NCBI GenBank assembly: GCA_019722365.1
Contig: JADFUC010000207.1
Location: 62,001 to 126,000 of the forward strand
Length of the DNA stretch: 64,000 bases
Reading direction: 5' to 3'
From: Lithospermum erythrorhizon
Lineage: Eukaryota; Streptophyta; Magnoliopsida; Boraginales; Boraginaceae
A model generated the notes under the pieces. That model saw nothing but the letters and a program-made list of their open reading frames with translations, searched no databases and was not told where the DNA came from. Every line of letters starts with the position of its first letter. The stretch's first letter is position 1. The position numbers were made by a program, and so were the translations under genes. Positions 61,508 to 64,000 of the stretch are shown here, piece after piece.

Positions 61508-61735
61508 TTCCCTCCATCCCAAAGATCAGTCCCATTGACTTTCACTGCCTTCAAGATAATTTAAACGAATATCTCTAATTATACACGCATTTAAAATTAT
61601 AAAAGTTGATATTTCAAAATATGTACTGAACAATCTAACAAGATCCCACCGCCATATTATTTCTTTATCCGTTAACGAGAATTCATTGTCGTGTTTATAA
61701 AATTTGACCCAAAAATAAATAAACGGCATAATCTT
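61508..61735. mobile_element. Mariner/Stowaway-like fragment
   Basis: Begins TTCCCTCCATCCCAAAGATCAGTCCC, close to the CTCCCTCCGTCCC terminal text common in plant mariner-type elements, and continues with the usual A/T-rich body containing AAGATCCCACCGCC. The opposite terminal repeat is missing, so it is a one-ended fragment. Confidence 0.5.
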
Positions 61736-62330
61736 TTGATTATGAAGATATTATGGTCAATTTAAATGAAATTAACAACAAGTCAATAACATAGTCCGCA
61801 AAACAATAAATCAACGACGAGCGAGTACATCTACACCAACAATTTTAAACCACATATTTCTCTCAATAAATAAGTAAAGTAAATTATTTTTAATTTTTTA
61901 ATTTGAAGTTATTTAATTTTAGTAAAATTATCAATAGTTGTGCCAAATAGTCTTTAATTATTGATTGTTTTCATATCTATAGATGTTAAATGGAATTCTG
62001 CGCTAATTTTATATTTTCACACCCAAATCTAGCTTTACACCGAAAACCCGATTTGCACCGCAAAAAAACCGATTGGGTTTAAACCAATAAAGACCGAACC
62101 GGTAAAATCAAAGAGTGTTTCGTGAAACCACACCGACGGCCATCCTCGTTAATCTAGTATGAATTTATTCGTGATAAACACTAATTCATACATCCCTGAT
62201 CCTCAAATTAATGACCACATGTAAATATTTAAATATGAATAATCTAGATTTCATCATAATGGAAGACCTAAATTAACAAAACCCACAAGTCGGGCTCTCA
62301 CATGAAAATCCCCTTAAAATCTCTCCAAAG
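61736..62330. other. Intergenic, short repeat words only
   Basis: A/T-rich. The stretch 62035-62110 has CCGAAAACCCGATTTG and GACCGAACCGG, similar in style to the fragments at 29.1 and 61.3 kb. No gene. Confidence 0.35.
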
Positions 62331-63152
62331 TTTTGTCCAACACCGGAACACGTCCTCTGTATCGCACACACCAAAGAAACTAACCAGACTAACTCGCTAG
62401 AATAGAGAACAAATTGGAAAGAGAAAATTTTCCACCTTGGGAGGGGCTAAGCTTTTGGAGAGAAGAAAGAGGCAAAGGTTTTTCATGAAACGAAAAACCT
62501 TGTTCCTTTCTTTTAAATACCAAAACCTAATCCCAACCAAGGTTGAACTCGTTATAAATCACTAACCGTTAACTTAATTAGAACCGCGTTTTCTAATCAA
62601 ATAACGAAGTCACTGCTGAGTCGTCGCATTTTAATTAACTTAACAAGTCAATTAAAATACTAACGAAGTTACCATCGAATAACTTATCGCTTATTCATCA
62701 ATTTCACTCATGACTGACAACTTCAAGTTTAACCACCGATGTTCATCAATATACATTTGATTAAATATATAAATATCGAGAGAGATACATCTCACATATG
62801 TCTGCTATTATATGTGTGAAGATAAATATCGAGAGATATATCTCTCAATATATATTTGTCATGCATTTAAATATAATTCGAATATCATCAGATGTGTGAC
62901 CTTTCAGCTCGATAGTAAAATAGATAATAATAATAATCAATTTCAAATACTATTATTATAAAGATTAATGAAAAGATTTAGCAACGTCATAACTTCTTTA
63001 AATTATCATGAGAACCCAAACTAGTAATATACAATCAAGTAAGGTGAACACTAAGTTCCAAGAATTACATTTAACCAACTCCTGTGAATAAATCGATACC
63101 CAATCACAACGAAAGACAATATAAGGGAATCAATTCTCATTGATTTCCAACA
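62330..63152 (-). repeat. Copia-type 3' LTR, minus strand
   Basis: The right edge is TTGATTTCCAACA on the plus strand, so the LTR starts TGTTGGAAATCAA, like element B. A promoter box (TATTTAAAAG on the minus strand, near 62510) lies inside. The polypurine tract follows directly to the right. The left end is an estimate. Confidence 0.65.
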
Positions 63153-63160
63153 CTCCCACC
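63153..63160 (-). other. Polypurine tract next to the LTR
   Basis: The minus strand reads GGTGGGAG immediately before TGTTGG. This identifies the adjoining repeat as the 3' LTR of a minus-strand element whose body lies to the right. Confidence 0.65.
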
Positions 63161-64000
63161 ATTACCTACAATTCCTTTATCACGCGATCTCTAACAGAGC
63201 TAACCATACGTGTCACAAAACAACTACAACTTTTACTGAAAGTATGAACTCGAATTTATTTCTACGGCCCTATAAACCAATCAAGACTAACTGTGCGAAA
63301 AGGGCCTCTCATATCTTCCTTGTATATCAACATGATGATAAATCCTCCCAATATATCAACATCTATCGCTATACTCAATCGTGTTACCGAACATACGCCG
63401 TTATAATCCCCGCTTAAGGCGACGCTTGGTCATAGTCAAAGTACGTAGCTTATATAACACGTATAGTTATATATCAGAGGGTCTAAGAATTCCAACCTAA
63501 AATTTAAACAACATCATAGGACACAGATATACATATCTTCTATATCTGCTTTTACTATACCAGCCTCCCAATCATAGAATCTAGAGTCTACCAGACATCA
63601 AGTCCTCGCAGTTAACGTGATCAATCTCATCACTAATCAAACACCACGTTTAGTCATCATATTGCCGCCTCACCATCAAAGATCCGACCAAGGCTCAAGC
63701 TATCCACGCTTTCTAGGCTTCAAGAGTGAATCAACAATTCATGTTGCCTCTCTGTAGTTTTTACGACTAACCTAGGGATTTAACTTTCACCTGTCGAGGA
63801 TACAATACACGATATTATATATTTCAATCCAAATGGAAATAAATAACGGGTAAATCATATGAATGAATCACGATTCACGTAGTTTAGTTAACAATCGATT
63901 AAAATACAAAAGAATTTTGTTTTAATTAATTACTTAACCTATTTCCCGCAGTCAACGAACTACCTACCATCGAACTTCGCCATGTTCGCCTTCATTGCTC
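63161..64000 (-). mobile_element. Start of internal region of a minus-strand LTR element, cut by window edge
   Basis: By position this is the 3' internal part of the element whose LTR ends at 63152. I could not read RNase H or other pol text in it, so it may be an untranslated 3' part or a non-autonomous element. Confidence 0.4.

Overview
The window reads as nuclear DNA of a flowering plant, almost certainly a eudicot. Coding regions are split by GT-AG introns, intergenic DNA is A/T-rich, and decayed Ty1/copia and Ty3/gypsy retrotransposons of typical plant lineages cover much of the length. LINE and possible SINE remnants are also present. I saw nothing bacterial, organellar or CRISPR-like. 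Species cannot be fixed by eye.

Only two host genes are well supported. (1) On the minus strand, about 21.2-28.0 kb, lies an IDM1-like (INCREASED DNA METHYLATION 1 family) PHD-finger/acetyltransferase gene. I could place nine exons from 24.35 kb down to the stop with consistent splice sites and phases, plus a 740-codon main exon and a likely first coding exon. The Agenet-like segment between them (26.66-27.17 kb) is broken by frameshifts and stops. (2) On the plus strand, 46.08-47.59 kb, lies a four-exon gene for a short plant ENTH-domain (epsin-like) protein. It has an apparent one-base deletion at the end of exon 2.

Layout. 0-2.4 kb: unassigned repeat-like DNA. 2.45-7.1 kb: minus-strand copia remnant (A). 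7.7-8.9 kb: DUF4283/zinc-knuckle ORF, minus strand, with one frameshift. 9.5-15.9 kb: copia element B, minus strand, with two diverged LTRs, polypurine tract, gag, protease, integrase, RT and RNase H remnants. 15.9-20.9 kb: unassigned DNA, a SINE-like piece, and a LINE ORF2 remnant with a duplicated RT segment. 21.2-28.0 kb: IDM1-like gene. 28-31.4 kb: A/T-rich intergenic. 31.4-42.5 kb: two same-direction LTR-like repeats enclosing a SIRE/Maximus-type copia element (C, plus strand, 31.9-41.3 kb). 42.5-46 kb: intergenic with GC-rich fragments and one LTR-like piece. 46.1-47.6 kb: ENTH gene. 49.2-57 kb: gypsy (Tat-type) remnant, minus strand. 57.9-59.45 kb: a TRIM-like pair of direct repeats. 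61.5 kb: a mariner/Stowaway-like edge. 62.3-64 kb: a copia LTR with polypurine tract running off the right edge.

The two host genes do not form a pathway with each other. The IDM1-like protein would act in the nucleus on chromatin and DNA demethylation, the ENTH protein at membranes in clathrin-linked traffic. Several reading frames break next to homopolymer runs (about 8.6 kb and 46.47 kb), so some breaks may be assembly errors rather than true decay. I did not find a convincing undescribed system; the most unusual features are the repeated module in the IDM1-like protein and the palindromic array in element C.
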